64,000 nucleotides of DNA from Methanobacteriota archaeon. GTDB lineage: Archaea > Thermoplasmatota > Poseidoniia > Poseidoniales > Thalassarchaeaceae. The stretch is taken from positions 122,045-186,044 of the forward strand of contig PSPW01000002.1 in assembly GCA_004195615.1 (NCBI GenBank). The letters are read 5' to 3'. The notes beneath the pieces were generated by a model, which saw only the letters and a list, made by a program, of their open reading frames with translations, did not search any database and was not told where the DNA came from. Position 1 is the stretch's first letter, and each line of letters begins with the position of its first letter. This document shows, one piece after another, positions 27,699 to 37,910 of the stretch. The position numbers were made by a program, and so were the translations under genes.

Positions 27699-28949
27699 TC
27701 ACCCCCTGGACTGTAACAAGGCCTGCGACAATTCAACATCTGGCATCCAGTCGACTACCTTTGCCCCATAGCCTGAGACTGCAGTTAACCTATTCTGCCT
27801 CTCTAGCTTCAGTACCTCGTAAGCCATCCTAGGGATTCTGCTGACTAACCTCTCGAGATCTACGCTACTGGGTGAGAGGATGATGACTTCGTGGCCTTTG
27901 CCCGATAAGTTTCGTATTGCTGGCAATGTTGTTCCATCTCCTTCTAGACTGCTGATTATGAATATTGGAGAACCACGGCTAATCCTTGGTGAAAGGGCAT
28001 TGGTAACAGCTTGAAGAGGCATAGAACCAGACGGAGAAATTGAGGCTAGCCTACTCAGAACCTTATACTGCTGTTTATCTCCAGTGTCAGGTGGCAAGTA
28101 ATCCATTCTGCTACCATAGGTAACCATAGCAACTGAGTCTTTCCTTTTCAAGAAGTGGCTAGCCAGTGAGGCTGCTGCCGAGGCCCCCATCTCAAGAGGG
28201 TTCTTCAGGACGGTTCCAATTCTGCTTACTTCCCTAGTATCCAGTATTATGAAAATGTCGGTAACTGCATCCCTAGTCTTCTGATTGACCATCAGCTCGC
28301 CAGTTTTAGCAAATGCCTTCCAGTTTATTGAGCGAATGGGGTCTGTGGAAAGGTACTCTCTCAATGAGTAGAATTCCATCCCTGGACCAGGGGTTCGAAG
28401 TGTTGTAGCTCCAGTATACATCTTTGGGACATCGGCCCTTAGCATTGCATCCTCTACATCTCTGACTTGGGGAAATACTGTGATATCACAGAGGTCTTCA
28501 ATCACCGACTCGTTGACAAACAAACCGAATGAGTTTCGATACCTCACGGAGATTGGGCCTATCGAATAGTGACCACGGAGTGGACAGCGGAGCATGTAAT
28601 CTAGTTTTGTCGACTGCCCCGGACCCAGATTAAGCCGAATCTGGTTAATCCCCCTCCTAATCTTCATCTCGTGGGGGACATTGTCGAATACCTCGAGTAA
28701 CTGAGTTCTTCTGTATGAATTGTTGGTTATGGAAAGAGATACCTCGATTAGATCCCCCTTATACACATTTGAGTGAGGTACGAATCTAGTAATCTCGAGG
28801 TTTGACTGGCCGACAATCCAACCGTTAATCGTGATGAAGGCAATGAATGTCAATCCGATTATAATCATCTGGAAATTAGAAATCATCATTCCTACTAATA
28901 TCAGACTAATTCCGCCTGTCAGCATTATTGCAGCCTTCCTAGTCCACAA
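27699..28949 (-). CDS. DUF58 protein (vWA-like)
   Basis: DUF58-family protein of 416 residues that normally works with a MoxR AAA ATPase in folding or cofactor loading of membrane or secreted complexes. Two N-terminal helices (AAIMLTGGISLILVGMMI and FQMIIIGLTFIAFITING) precede a beta-rich domain. Then comes the family signature DPIRSINWKAFAKTGELMVNQ and a vWA-like segment FIILDTREVSRIG with ASLASHFLKRKDSVAMVTYG. The stop precedes the next gene by 4 bases. The start overlaps the DUF4350 gene by 11 bases. The only MoxR in this window is about 31 kb away. Confidence 0.88.
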   Translation of the reverse strand: MWTRKAAIMLTGGISLILVGMMISNFQMIIIGLTFIAFITINGWIVGQSNLEITRFVPHSNVYKGDLIEVSLSITNNSYRRTQLLEVFDNVPHEMKIRRGINQIRLNLGPGQSTKLDYMLRCPLRGHYSIGPISVRYRNSFGLFVNESVIEDLCDITVFPQVRDVEDAMLRADVPKMYTGATTLRTPGPGMEFYSLREYLSTDPIRSINWKAFAKTGELMVNQKTRDAVTDIFIILDTREVSRIGTVLKNPLEMGASAAASLASHFLKRKDSVAMVTYGSRMDYLPPDTGDKQQYKVLSRLASISPSGSMPLQAVTNALSPRISRGSPIFIISSLEGDGTTLPAIRNLSGKGHEVIILSPSSVDLERLVSRIPRMAYEVLKLERQNRLTAVSGYGAKVVDWMPDVELSQALLQSRG

Positions 28950-30624
28950 TTCTAGTCACCCCCCCTGCTTCTCCCCATTGCTTTATTCTCCTAACAATTC
29001 CAACCAATTCATCCGGCCTGTAGTTTCTATCCTCGAATAAGAAACGAACCAGAACGGGGTCACGGATCATTCCTTGGAGTTCCGATGCTGGCATTGCATC
29101 GAACTCTTCCCTAGTCAGTGCGTTTAGATTCCGAATCCTAGTGAGGAGGACCTGTCGGATTTTCTCAGGCCTTTGATAGTACTTGTATCTCTCAGCATCT
29201 CCAAAACCATAGTAAACAACTCTGAAGATATGTCGCCAGTCTTCCGGGTCCTCCTTTCTGATTAGTACTGCCTCAAGCAAAATGAATAGGAATAGGAATA
29301 GTATTAGCATTGCCATCCAATCATTTGTGAAGTAGATCAGTAGGTAGTACACAAGGTTGTAAGTATCTCCGAAGATAGTGGGCTGTTGATGCCGACTTTC
29401 ATCGAAAATTACCAAGGAATGTTCGCCCGGAGACGTGCCGTTGTTATTCAGAATTAGGGCCTCAGCAACCACATCCAGAATCCACTTTCTATTGTCGTTC
29501 TCAGGAACCATTCCCAAGTAACTAGAATCGAACTCTGGGTCATAAATCGAGTTAATCAGTACAGAACCGTCAGAGATGAAGTGAACCCTTCCCGACTCGG
29601 AACTTCGGCATAGAATTACCTCGCAATACCTCACATAAACTGGGAAAGGGCCCTGTTCGTCTCCAACCAGGCCGAATGCAGCATATGATCCAACTGAGTA
29701 ATTACCATCGTCATTATTATCTATCCAAGAATCCTGAGTAGTTTTGGCAATTACGTACCTGCGTTCGGCTGGATTGTAGGAAGTGGCCTTCTCGAATGCT
29801 GATGGGGTGTTAGTGAGTATACTATAGTCCTGAGACCAGTCCCACTTAGGTTGATTTGTAGATGGGTCCGTGCCCTGGAATCTATGAGAGCATAGTCCTG
29901 AATCCTGAATGGTGACAAATTGGGCGCCAATCTCTGGGTTACTAGGATCCTTGTCAAGAACGTCAACTACACCGTCTTTGTCAATATCCCTCAGGCATGG
30001 GTTTACACTAGTCTGAACTCCCTGTGAAGAAGTGAAATTGAATGCTGAGGTAGTGTTCACCCAGACGAAGTCTGAACCAAGATCGCTGTCGTAACTATAG
30101 TCAGTATAGAGGCGGTGGTTTGTGAAGTCAAGGCCGAACTCTGCTGCAAGATTGCTTGAATAGCCAAAATCATCCATTAAGATTAGAGTGCCCCCTCTAG
30201 AAACGAAATTTCTTATCGCAACAATCTCCGATGAAGTGTACCCATCTCCCTCGGAAAACTGAATCAGGTCATCTTCGCCCGTGAATCGGGGGAGAGAAAT
30301 GGTGTCCCTCTCTACCCCAGAGATTACGAAAATTGTCTGTTCTGGGTGGTCTATGTCGCTAAGCAAGAGGGGACTGGAAACTAGGGCTGTGGTCTCTACT
30401 CCCTTCCTATTCAAATCCTCTCTAAATTTGCCCAAATCGTTCCATTCGTCGCCATATGCAGACTGCTGGGTCTGTCCGGGGATGACATAAGTGACCGCAA
30501 TAGAAAGAACGAGTAGGAGGAGAACTGCCCAGAATGAAACCTGCAGAGCGCCTCTCCTATTTCTCCTTGATTTAAGAAATTTCGAGAGTTTGTTCCAATC
30601 TACCATCCCTCGACCTCGCATCAA
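28939..30624 (-). CDS. DUF4350-like membrane protein
   Basis: Membrane protein of 561 residues, first gene of the operon. A signal-anchor helix (VSFWAVLLLLVLSIAVTYVIPG) starts the ectodomain. An N-terminal ThuA/GATase-like DUF4350 domain follows (ETTALVSSPLLLSDIDHPEQTIFVISG, then YTSSEIVAIRNFVSRGGTLILMDDFGYS). There is an insert with a DKDGVVDVLDKDPSNP calcium-like loop, and a second helix (WMAMLILFLFLFILLEAVLI) precedes a cytoplasmic tail. An internal ATG at 30606 (MVDWNKLSKF) has a GAGG upstream and could be the real start. DUF4350 proteins commonly accompany MoxR/DUF58 modules. Confidence 0.82.
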   Translation of the reverse strand: MMRGRGMVDWNKLSKFLKSRRNRRGALQVSFWAVLLLLVLSIAVTYVIPGQTQQSAYGDEWNDLGKFREDLNRKGVETTALVSSPLLLSDIDHPEQTIFVISGVERDTISLPRFTGEDDLIQFSEGDGYTSSEIVAIRNFVSRGGTLILMDDFGYSSNLAAEFGLDFTNHRLYTDYSYDSDLGSDFVWVNTTSAFNFTSSQGVQTSVNPCLRDIDKDGVVDVLDKDPSNPEIGAQFVTIQDSGLCSHRFQGTDPSTNQPKWDWSQDYSILTNTPSAFEKATSYNPAERRYVIAKTTQDSWIDNNDDGNYSVGSYAAFGLVGDEQGPFPVYVRYCEVILCRSSESGRVHFISDGSVLINSIYDPEFDSSYLGMVPENDNRKWILDVVAEALILNNNGTSPGEHSLVIFDESRHQQPTIFGDTYNLVYYLLIYFTNDWMAMLILFLFLFILLEAVLIRKEDPEDWRHIFRVVYYGFGDAERYKYYQRPEKIRQVLLTRIRNLNALTREEFDAMPASELQGMIRDPVLVRFLFEDRNYRPDELVGIVRRIKQWGEAGGVTRIVD

Positions 30625-30691
30625 CTACGAGCCATTGAGCCGGAAGTTCGTTTTATGACCGTTATGTGACCCTGAACGGTTCTGCATCGAC

Positions 30692-30934
30692 TTATTTTGA
30701 GAGTTTCACGACCGTTCCCACGTTCGCAACTTCCTCTACAGGGACTGCAAGAAGGCCGTCGGTAGACGGCCATGGAAGTTCATTAGGATCGATACCGTGT
30801 TCAGTGGCGACTAATATTGCAACAATATTACCGGTGTCTACATCCACAGTAAAATCTGCGAGATGGCCTAAGAGATCGCCGGCCGCATCAACGACCTTCC
30901 GTGTCATAATCTCCTGGGTGAATGTAGTCTTCAT
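30692..30934 (-). CDS. PRC-barrel domain protein
   Basis: Small protein of 80 residues with the PRC-barrel pattern TRKVVDAAGDLLGHLADFTVDVDTGNIVAILVA, as found in archaeal PRC proteins linked to RNA or ribosome-associated roles and, in some lineages, to CdvA/CdpB division proteins. The track start is a TTG overlapping the CDC48 stop. The ATG at 30934 with GAGG 7 bases upstream is better. It lies directly downstream of CDC48 with 8 bases between, so the two are probably co-expressed. Confidence 0.85.
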   Translation of the reverse strand: MKTTFTQEIMTRKVVDAAGDLLGHLADFTVDVDTGNIVAILVATEHGIDPNELPWPSTDGLLAVPVEEVANVGTVVKLSK

Positions 30935-30942
30935 ACAATTCC

Positions 30943-33168
30943 TCAAATCAATTCAATTCCGGAGAATGAACCAGACGATCTGCGGACTGTTTCCAAACCA
31001 CTGGTTAGAGTCTCCTCCAACTTGGAGTAATATTGCATCATCTCATCTGTTACAGTTGGCCTCACTCTCCCAACAGCAGTTTCGAAATTCCTCTTAGTCA
31101 CTGTCTTCTTTCCATTCCTCATTGCAATCAAGGCGGCTTCTCTGCAAACCGCCTCGATATCGGCACCTGTGTAATTCTCCATTTTTGCCGCCAAATCACC
31201 AATCTTGAACTTACCAATTGGCATATCCTTTGTGTGAATCTTCAAGATTGCTGATCGGGAGTCCCTGTCTGGAGGTGGAATATGGAGTATCCTCTCGAAT
31301 CGTCCACTGCGCAATAGAGCTGGATCAATCATCTCTGGACGATTTGTGGCTGCAATCACGATAACCCCTTCCATTCCTTCCACGCCATCGAGGCTGCTTA
31401 GCAATTGGTTTACCACTCTATTCATCACGTCGGAACCCTCTCCTGAGTGACTTCGGCGCATTCCTGCTATACTCTCAAACTCGTCTAGGAAAACAATCGA
31501 TGGGCTTGCTTGCTTGGCTTTCTTGAAGACCTCTCTGACTGCTTTCTCTGATTCCCCGACCCACTTAGAAATTAGTTCGGGACCTTTGATGGAGATGAAG
31601 TTGGCCTTGGCCTCATTAGCAATAGCCTTGGCAATTAGCGTCTTTCCGGTTCCCGGGGCCCCGAACAGCATAATCCCTCTGGGGGGGCTGATTCCAAAGT
31701 GGACAAACTGTTCCGGCATATTCAATGGCCATTCTATGCTCTCCTTGAGTCTCTCCTTGATATCCTCTAGACCACCAACCTCTTCCCATGTCACTTCTGG
31801 AACCTCAACGTAAATCTCCCTTAGAGCACTGGGTTCAACCTCCTTGACTGCCTCCTGGAAGTCCGACATCCGAACCTCCATCTTTTCGATTACTTCTGGA
31901 GAAACCTCGTCCTCATCCAAGTCAATCTCTGGCAAATATCGCCTCAAAGCTTTCATTGCCGCCTCTCTGATCAAAGCCGAGATGTCTGCTCCCACAAAAC
32001 CGTGGGTATTGTCGAGAAGCCAGTCTAGACTGTAATCATCACTAATGGGCATGTCCCTAGTGTGAATCTCAAGGATCTCTCCCCTCCCTATCTTGTCTGG
32101 AACTCCAATTTCTAATTCTCTATCGAATCGCCCTGGTCTTCTGAGGGCTTGATCAATCGCGTCTCTCCTATTAGTCGCACCTATCACTACGACGTTGTCC
32201 CTCCCACCCATTCCATCTAGAAGAGTGAGAAGTTGCGCGACAACTCGCCTCTCGACTTCTCCTGTGACATCTTCCCTCTTTGGAGCGATACTATCGAGCT
32301 CGTCAATGAAGATGATGGCAGGGGCGTTTGCTGCGGCCTCGTCAAAGATCTCACGGAGTTGTTTCTCACTCTCACCGTAGTACTTCGAAATAATCTCTGG
32401 ACCGTTGATAGAAGTGAAGTGAGCTTGGGTCTCAGATGCTACGGCCTTTGCAATAAGTGTCTTCCCTGTTCCTGGAGGTCCGTGAAGAAGGACACCTCGA
32501 GGAGGATCAATGCCAAGACGACGAAAAAGAATAGGGTGCTTTAGAGGTAGTTCAATCATTTCTCTTACTTTCTGAAGCTGGTTACCTAAGCCCCCGATAT
32601 CTTCGTATGAGATAGTCTGAATTTGATTCTCTTCTTCATGGTCTAAAGCATCTTCCTTGATTACAATCTCAGTGTCTGGCAAGACCTGCACAATCCCCTT
32701 AGGACTCGTCTGAACGATAGCAAAGGGTAGAGCCTCAGCGAAAAGAGTCATTCCTGGAATGAAAATCCTATCTCCGGCTACTACTGGCCTCTTGTTTAGG
32801 CCTCTTCTAGCAAATCCTTCTATTCCGGGACCAAAACGCACCTTCTGTTGTTTTGCCATTACTGGGCTCAGAATCAGCTTAATACACGGCTCGACTTCGA
32901 CTTTGCGAATCTCGGCTCTGTCTCCAAGGCTGACTCCAGAATTTTTCCTAATGATTCCATCAATCCTAATTACTCCGAGGTTAGCATCTTCGGGCCTACA
33001 CCTCCAAACTATGGCTGCGGTCTTCCTCTCGCCCTCAATCTCTACAATATCCCCGGGCTTCAGATTTAGATCGTTGTCGAATGGGACTCGGGCACGACCA
33101 TGCCCTACATCGCTGGGTATTGCTTTGGCGACCCTCAAGGTAAGTGATTCTGATGAGTTGTTTGCCAT
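30943..33168 (-). CDS. CDC48/VCP-type AAA+ ATPase
   Basis: Hexameric unfoldase/segregase of 741 residues. N-terminal double-psi barrel domain ([21 protein letters not shown]), then D1 with Walker A GPPGTGKT and Walker [15 protein letters not shown], and D2 with GAPGTGKT and [15 protein letters not shown] arginines are visible in [18 protein letters not shown] and [19 protein letters not shown] use ATG 33168 ([11 protein letters not shown]); the track start at 33318 adds 50 residues with no family match and overlaps the divergent ALDH. The C-terminus ends FSGIELI, without an obvious HbYX proteasome tail. Confidence 0.95.
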   Translation of the reverse strand: MANNSSESLTLRVAKAIPSDVGHGRARVPFDNDLNLKPGDIVEIEGERKTAAIVWRCRPEDANLGVIRIDGIIRKNSGVSLGDRAEIRKVEVEPCIKLILSPVMAKQQKVRFGPGIEGFARRGLNKRPVVAGDRIFIPGMTLFAEALPFAIVQTSPKGIVQVLPDTEIVIKEDALDHEEENQIQTISYEDIGGLGNQLQKVREMIELPLKHPILFRRLGIDPPRGVLLHGPPGTGKTLIAKAVASETQAHFTSINGPEIISKYYGESEKQLREIFDEAAANAPAIIFIDELDSIAPKREDVTGEVERRVVAQLLTLLDGMGGRDNVVVIGATNRRDAIDQALRRPGRFDRELEIGVPDKIGRGEILEIHTRDMPISDDYSLDWLLDNTHGFVGADISALIREAAMKALRRYLPEIDLDEDEVSPEVIEKMEVRMSDFQEAVKEVEPSALREIYVEVPEVTWEEVGGLEDIKERLKESIEWPLNMPEQFVHFGISPPRGIMLFGAPGTGKTLIAKAIANEAKANFISIKGPELISKWVGESEKAVREVFKKAKQASPSIVFLDEFESIAGMRRSHSGEGSDVMNRVVNQLLSSLDGVEGMEGVIVIAATNRPEMIDPALLRSGRFERILHIPPPDRDSRSAILKIHTKDMPIGKFKIGDLAAKMENYTGADIEAVCREAALIAMRNGKKTVTKRNFETAVGRVRPTVTDEMMQYYSKLEETLTSGLETVRRSSGSFSGIELI

Positions 33169-33309
33169 TTTACGCTCCCTACCACTTCTTCTCGTGCATC
33201 GGGGGTTGTTAAACCCTGCAATCTCGGATTCTCCAAGAGGTAAAATGGTTATCGGAACAAAGAGGGCCGATGCGCATAATTCATTTCGGAAGTAGTAGCC
33301 GCCAGCAAC

Positions 33310-34938
33310 ATGGCACACGTACTAGAGACTGGATTCGAGATTTTACAAAGAGACAACCCCAATGGTAGTCCTACGGTGATAGGATACAATATCATCAATG
33401 GAGAGTTGCGCTCTTCTAGTGATGGAGAGAATTTCGAAAGCAGGAATCCTGCATGGCAAGAAGATTGCCTTGGAGTATTCCCTCTGTCAACCAAGCAAGA
33501 TATCCACGATGCTTTGAAATCTGCCAGAGAAGCATTCTCGGAATGGTCAATGACTCCAGCGCCTTCAAGGGGTCAGATTATTGGCAACATGGGTAGGTTA
33601 CTAATGGAGTACAAAGATGACATTGTCAGAGTGGAGACAAGAGAGATTGGCAAGACTCTCAAAGAAAGTGCAGGGGAAGTTCAAGAGGCAATCGATACAT
33701 GTCTATTCTTCCAGTCCGAAGGGAGGAGGTTATACGGTCAAACGGTAAACTCCGAATTGCCGGACAAGGAGTTGTTCACCTACAGGAGACCTTTGGGAGT
33801 ATGTGGAATAATCAATGCAAGCAACTTCCCTGCAGCAGTCCCTTTCTGGAAGATGATTCCCGCAATAATGTGCGGAAACACATGTGTCTGGAAGAGCCCT
33901 CAGGACTCACCACTACTGTCATTCATGCTCACCAGAATCATGCATGAGTCAGGCCTACCAAACGGAGTAATCAACTTGATTCATGGACGAGGAAGTGGCG
34001 CTGGACAGTTCCTAGTTGATTCTGCAGAAGAAGGGTTGTTGAACAAGATAAGTTTCACAGGTTCAACCTCAGTTGGGAAGATGATTGGGGAGGTCTGTGG
34101 GCGGAATCTGGTCTCTTGTTCTCTAGAGTTGGGTGGGAAAAACCCATTGGTTGTAATGCCTTCTGCAAATATTGACAATGCTGTCGAAGGGGCTTACTGG
34201 GCCGCCTTCGGAACTGCTGGACAACGTTGCACTAGCCTAGGAAATTTGATTGTGCACGAAGATGTCTATGATGAATTTATGGCGAAGTTCATGGCCAAAG
34301 TCAAGGATACGAAAATTGGCGACTCTCTAAGGCACGAAGACGTACTGTATGGGCCAATGATTTCGGAGAAGTATGCAAACGATTTCCTTAGAGATCTAGG
34401 GATGTGCGAATCTGATGGGGCTACAAAACTCTGGGGTGAGGGAATGATAACCAATGATAACAAACCTGCAAACTTCCTTGGAGATGCATCTGAAGGAGTT
34501 TACATGTGGCCTCACGTGTATGCAGACGTGACAGAGGATATGCTCTGCTTTCAAGAGGAAATATTTGGTCCGGTGGTCACGGTAGTAAGGGCAAACAACT
34601 TCGAAAATGCTCTACATTTGGCCAATGCTTCGCCCTACGGACTATCAAGTGCATGCTACACTAATGACAGACTTGAGGCATATCGCTTCAAGACGGGAAT
34701 TAAGGCTGGCATGACTGGAATCAACAATTCGACGACTGGAGCCGAGGCACACCTACCCTTTGGAGGGGTCAAGGACAGTGGAAACGGCACCAGAGAATCG
34801 GGGATTTGGGTCCTAGAAGCTTACTCCTACTGGCATGCTGTTAATGACGAGCTGTCCGGAAAACTACAATTGGCTCAGATAGACGTGGAAGAGATACACA
34901 TAGAAGAAGCAGATGTTGACTACTCTTCACTTGCCTAG
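33310..34938 (+). CDS. NAD-dependent aldehyde dehydrogenase (ALDH7-like)
   Basis: Oxidises an aldehyde to a carboxylic acid. Conserved motifs: [23 protein letters not shown] (cofactor entry), [12 protein letters not shown], catalytic Glu in [11 protein letters not shown], catalytic Cys in [10 protein letters not shown], and QEEIFGPVV. At 542 residues it is longer than the usual 490-510, with an N-terminal extension. The AGQRCTS motif is nearest to the antiquitin/alpha-aminoadipic semialdehyde type, but substrate assignment is uncertain. Divergent from CDC48; its stop overlaps the tail-to-tail zinc-ribbon gene by two bases. Confidence 0.9.
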   Translation: MAHVLETGFEILQRDNPNGSPTVIGYNIINGELRSSSDGENFESRNPAWQEDCLGVFPLSTKQDIHDALKSAREAFSEWSMTPAPSRGQIIGNMGRLLMEYKDDIVRVETREIGKTLKESAGEVQEAIDTCLFFQSEGRRLYGQTVNSELPDKELFTYRRPLGVCGIINASNFPAAVPFWKMIPAIMCGNTCVWKSPQDSPLLSFMLTRIMHESGLPNGVINLIHGRGSGAGQFLVDSAEEGLLNKISFTGSTSVGKMIGEVCGRNLVSCSLELGGKNPLVVMPSANIDNAVEGAYWAAFGTAGQRCTSLGNLIVHEDVYDEFMAKFMAKVKDTKIGDSLRHEDVLYGPMISEKYANDFLRDLGMCESDGATKLWGEGMITNDNKPANFLGDASEGVYMWPHVYADVTEDMLCFQEEIFGPVVTVVRANNFENALHLANASPYGLSSACYTNDRLEAYRFKTGIKAGMTGINNSTTGAEAHLPFGGVKDSGNGTRESGIWVLEAYSYWHAVNDELSGKLQLAQIDVEEIHIEEADVDYSSLA

Positions 34939-35042
34939 AGAAGTGTCTCTCCACATTTGGGGCATGGCAGTCCTGGAAGCCAAGCTCCCGGCATGTAACC
35001 GCAATTCAGGCAGATGGAGGTCTCTATATCGTCTCCGAGCAC
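34935..35042 (-). CDS. Tiny zinc-ribbon protein (35 aa), not in ORF track
   Basis: The minus-strand frame reads [35 protein letters not shown]. Two knuckles, CLNC and CPKC, are spaced 12 residues apart, an intact rubredoxin-like zinc ribbon. A TAA stop lies two codons upstream, so the GTG at 35042 is the only start. No clear Shine-Dalgarno; the AT-rich region upstream (complement of ttagaaag) could hold a TATA box for a leaderless message. The regular motif spacing makes chance occurrence unlikely. Function unknown; small zinc ribbons of this type often bind RNA or partner proteins. Confidence 0.68.
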   Translation of the reverse strand: MLGDDIETSICLNCGYMPGAWLPGLPCPKCGETLL

Positions 35043-35138
35043 ACTTTACCGAACTGGTAGAAAATTAGAAAGTTTTCGACTGATTTCGGAATGCAATTAC
35101 TTATTGCTCGTCTCCATGCCCAATGACATTGGGGGCTG

Positions 35139-36077
35139 GTGCAGATAGAAAAGCGGATTGGGAACCCACAAAGATTGAGGGAATATCAGAGGACTGTGGG
35201 AAGTGTGAAGCTCCCAATGAAACGGGGATTTGGGAAGACTGATCGAAGGGACGATTGGTGGAAGGGGCCAACTGCGATGGCAGTTTATCTAGGATTCATG
35301 ATTATCTACGCTACTTGGCGAGGATTCATGGAGTCAGACTTCTTATTTTTCAGTGATTTTGGAGCTTCATCCTGTGAAAATTGGGATTCTGCTAAATCTT
35401 TCAAGGATGTCTCAGAATGCCAAACAATGGCTATCGAACAAGGCAGCCATGTTCTCTCTCCGCTTTACAGCCCCCTGATATTCCCTCAATCTTCGTGGGT
35501 TCCCAAAGAATTGTGGTGGATGAGTCCGGCAATGTTCATCCTAGTTTTTCCTGCTGGATTTCGAGCAACCTGCTACTACTATCGTAAGGCATACTATCGT
35601 GCATTCTTCCAGCAGCCTACTGGATGTGCTGTTTCAAAACCATGGAACGAATATAGTGGTGAGAGGGGCATTCTTGTATTCCAAAATCTGCATAGAATTT
35701 TCATGTACATCGCAGTAATATACTTGCCAATCCTAAGTTATGATTTCTGGCTCTCGATTAATTTCCACGATGCTACCGGGGACTATTTTGGCGTCTCAGT
35801 TGGTTCCCTGATTCTTCTGCTGAATGTTATTCTACTATCTGGGTACGTATTTGGGTGTCACGCTTTCAGACATGTAGTTGGTGGAGGATCAAACGATTGG
35901 ACTGGTTCGTCGATTAACCGTTTCAAGTACAGGATGTGGAAGCTCTCGACTAAGTTAAACGAACGTCACAAAGACTGGGCTTTACTCAGCCTATTTTGGG
36001 TAATGTTCGCCGACTTCTACATTTGGATTTGTCAAGATTTCGGGCTAACTGACTATGTCATCCTTGGAGGGATATGA
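35139..36077 (+). CDS. Succinate dehydrogenase/fumarate reductase membrane (cytochrome b-like) subunit
   Basis: Membrane anchor of the Sdh/Frd complex by position and topology. 312 residues with about five helices (AMAVYLGFMIIYATWRGF, SPAMFILVFPAGF, IFMYIAVIYLPILSYDFWLSI, VSVGSLILLLNVILLSGYVFG, ALLSLFWVMFADFYIWI). Candidate haem or quinone histidines occur in NLHRIF, NFHDATG and GCHAFRHVVGG. The start is a GTG at 35139; ATG 35217 (MKRGFGKTD) is an alternative. It overlaps the flavoprotein start by 4 bases, so one operon. The sequence is too divergent to name SdhC or SdhD alone. Confidence 0.78.
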   Translation: MQIEKRIGNPQRLREYQRTVGSVKLPMKRGFGKTDRRDDWWKGPTAMAVYLGFMIIYATWRGFMESDFLFFSDFGASSCENWDSAKSFKDVSECQTMAIEQGSHVLSPLYSPLIFPQSSWVPKELWWMSPAMFILVFPAGFRATCYYYRKAYYRAFFQQPTGCAVSKPWNEYSGERGILVFQNLHRIFMYIAVIYLPILSYDFWLSINFHDATGDYFGVSVGSLILLLNVILLSGYVFGCHAFRHVVGGGSNDWTGSSINRFKYRMWKLSTKLNERHKDWALLSLFWVMFADFYIWICQDFGLTDYVILGGI

Positions 36078-37909
36078 TGGAAGAGAAAGTCGAACATCAC
36101 AAGTTTGATGTCATTGTAATTGGGGCTGGAGGGGCTGGACTCAGAGCAGCGATCGAAGCCAGCAAGTCAGGAGCAAGCGTTGCCATGATTTGCAAATCAT
36201 TGCTAGGCAAGGCTCATACGGTTATGGCAGAGGGAGGAGCGGCAGCTGCTCTGACCAACAAAGACCCGCGAGATTCATGGCAGACTCACTTCCGAGACAC
36301 CATGAAAGGAGGCAAGTATCTTGGAGACTGGAGGATGGCTCAGATTCACGCCCAACAGGCACCTGATAGAATCAGGGAGCTGGAACGGTGGGGTGCAGTT
36401 TTCGACAGAACTCCCAATGGGCTAACGAATCAGAGGAACTTCGGCGGGCATACTTACCCAAGGTTAGCCCACATTGGAGATGCTACTGGACTAGAGTTAA
36501 TTCGAACCCTACAACAGAAAGGCATCCACGAAGGTATGCAAGTATTCATGGAATACACTGTTAGAAGAATCTTCAAGACTGATGGGAAAGTTTCAGGTTG
36601 CTTCGCTTATGACAGAAATAATGGTTCTCTGCATGTTTTCAAAGCCAAGACGATTGTACTGGCTACAGGTGGCATTACACGCTGCTGGGAAGTATGCTCC
36701 GGATCATGGGAGTATTCAGGTGAAGGTCATGCATTGGCCTACTGGGCGGGAGCTGAAATGGGGGACATGGAATTCGTCCAGTTTCATCCCACTGGCATGA
36801 TTTGGCCGCCTTCTGTGAAAGGTATCCTCGTTACCGAAGGAGTGCGTGGAGAGGGTGGTGTGCTGAAGAATAACAAGGATGAACGATTCATGTTCAACTA
36901 CGTTCCGGAGATGTATGCAGATGAGTTTGCCGATACGATTGGAGAGGCCGAAGCGTGGGTCAAGGAGGTTGTTGACGGTAAATTAGCGACTAAGAGGAGA
37001 CCCCCAGAGCTTCTAACCAGAGACGTTGTAGCCAAAGCAATAAACAGCGAGAAGAAATCAGGAAGGGCCTCCGAGCACGGAGGCGCATACCTAGATATCT
37101 CTTGGAGAGACTCAGAGGAAGTTAAGAAAAAGTTACCAGGGATGTATCATCAGTTCAAGGAACTGGCAGCAGTGGACATAACCAAACAGCCAATGGAGGT
37201 GGGCCCTACTGCTCACTACGTAATGGGTGGAGTCAAAGTTGACCCGTACAGCCAAGAGACTACTGTAAGGGGACTATTCGCTGCTGGAGAGGTGGCAACC
37301 GGACTACACGGTGCAAATCGACTAGGTGGCAACTCACTTTCAGACTTGATTGTATTCGGCAAGATTGCTGGAGAGCATGCTGTGAAATACTCGAAAGAAC
37401 AGGAAGAGTTCTCCAAGATTAATCAATCTGAGATTGATGAGGTTATTGAAGAGACCTTAGAACCGCTAGATAGGAAAGGTGGAGAGAACCCTGCCAAAGT
37501 AGTGAGAGATCTTAGAGAAATGATGCAGAATAAGGCTGGAATCATAAGAACGGGTGAGCTCCTTGAAGGAGCACTCAAAGACCTTGAGGAACTTAGAGAG
37601 AGATCTTCTTTAACTTCTCCGGGAGGTGAAAGAATGTACAATCCAGGATGGCATCAAGCACTTGAGATAGGTGCTATGATAGATGTCAGCAAGATGTGCG
37701 CAATCGCAGCACTTAGGCGAGAGGAAAGTCGAGGAGCTCATACAAGAGATGATTTTCCCGAGACCGATCACAATCATTGGGGCAAAATAAACAGCGTTAT
37801 TTTGATGGGAGCGGATGGTTCCATGAACATAGACTTCGTTTCCTATCCGAAGATTCCGAAAGAATTGAGATCGCTACTAGATTCTGAGGATTTGCAGGAG
37901 GAGGAATGA
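36074..37909 (+). CDS. sdhA: Succinate dehydrogenase/fumarate reductase flavoprotein subunit
   Basis: FAD-containing catalytic subunit oxidising succinate or reducing fumarate. Rossmann motif VIGAGGAGLRAAIEA, covalent-FAD His in NFGGHTYPR, catalytic GVRGEGG, substrate His/Arg regions TAHYVMGGVKV and GLHGANRLGGNSLSDLIVFGKIAGEHA. Length 611 is normal. Ends two bases before the Fe-S subunit start. Direction of the reaction cannot be set from sequence, but menaquinone genes elsewhere in the window make either possible. Confidence 0.95.
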   Translation: MMEEKVEHHKFDVIVIGAGGAGLRAAIEASKSGASVAMICKSLLGKAHTVMAEGGAAAALTNKDPRDSWQTHFRDTMKGGKYLGDWRMAQIHAQQAPDRIRELERWGAVFDRTPNGLTNQRNFGGHTYPRLAHIGDATGLELIRTLQQKGIHEGMQVFMEYTVRRIFKTDGKVSGCFAYDRNNGSLHVFKAKTIVLATGGITRCWEVCSGSWEYSGEGHALAYWAGAEMGDMEFVQFHPTGMIWPPSVKGILVTEGVRGEGGVLKNNKDERFMFNYVPEMYADEFADTIGEAEAWVKEVVDGKLATKRRPPELLTRDVVAKAINSEKKSGRASEHGGAYLDISWRDSEEVKKKLPGMYHQFKELAAVDITKQPMEVGPTAHYVMGGVKVDPYSQETTVRGLFAAGEVATGLHGANRLGGNSLSDLIVFGKIAGEHAVKYSKEQEEFSKINQSEIDEVIEETLEPLDRKGGENPAKVVRDLREMMQNKAGIIRTGELLEGALKDLEELRERSSLTSPGGERMYNPGWHQALEIGAMIDVSKMCAIAALRREESRGAHTRDDFPETDHNHWGKINSVILMGADGSMNIDFVSYPKIPKELRSLLDSEDLQEEE

Positions 37910-37910
37910 G

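Noticed and set aside
30666-31097. 143-aa plus ORF antisense to PRC and CDC48
   Set aside because: Ser/Thr-rich shadow without a plausible start or motif.
32759-33295. 178-aa plus ORF antisense to the N-terminus of CDC48
   Set aside because: Shadow of a conserved coding region; no independent signal.
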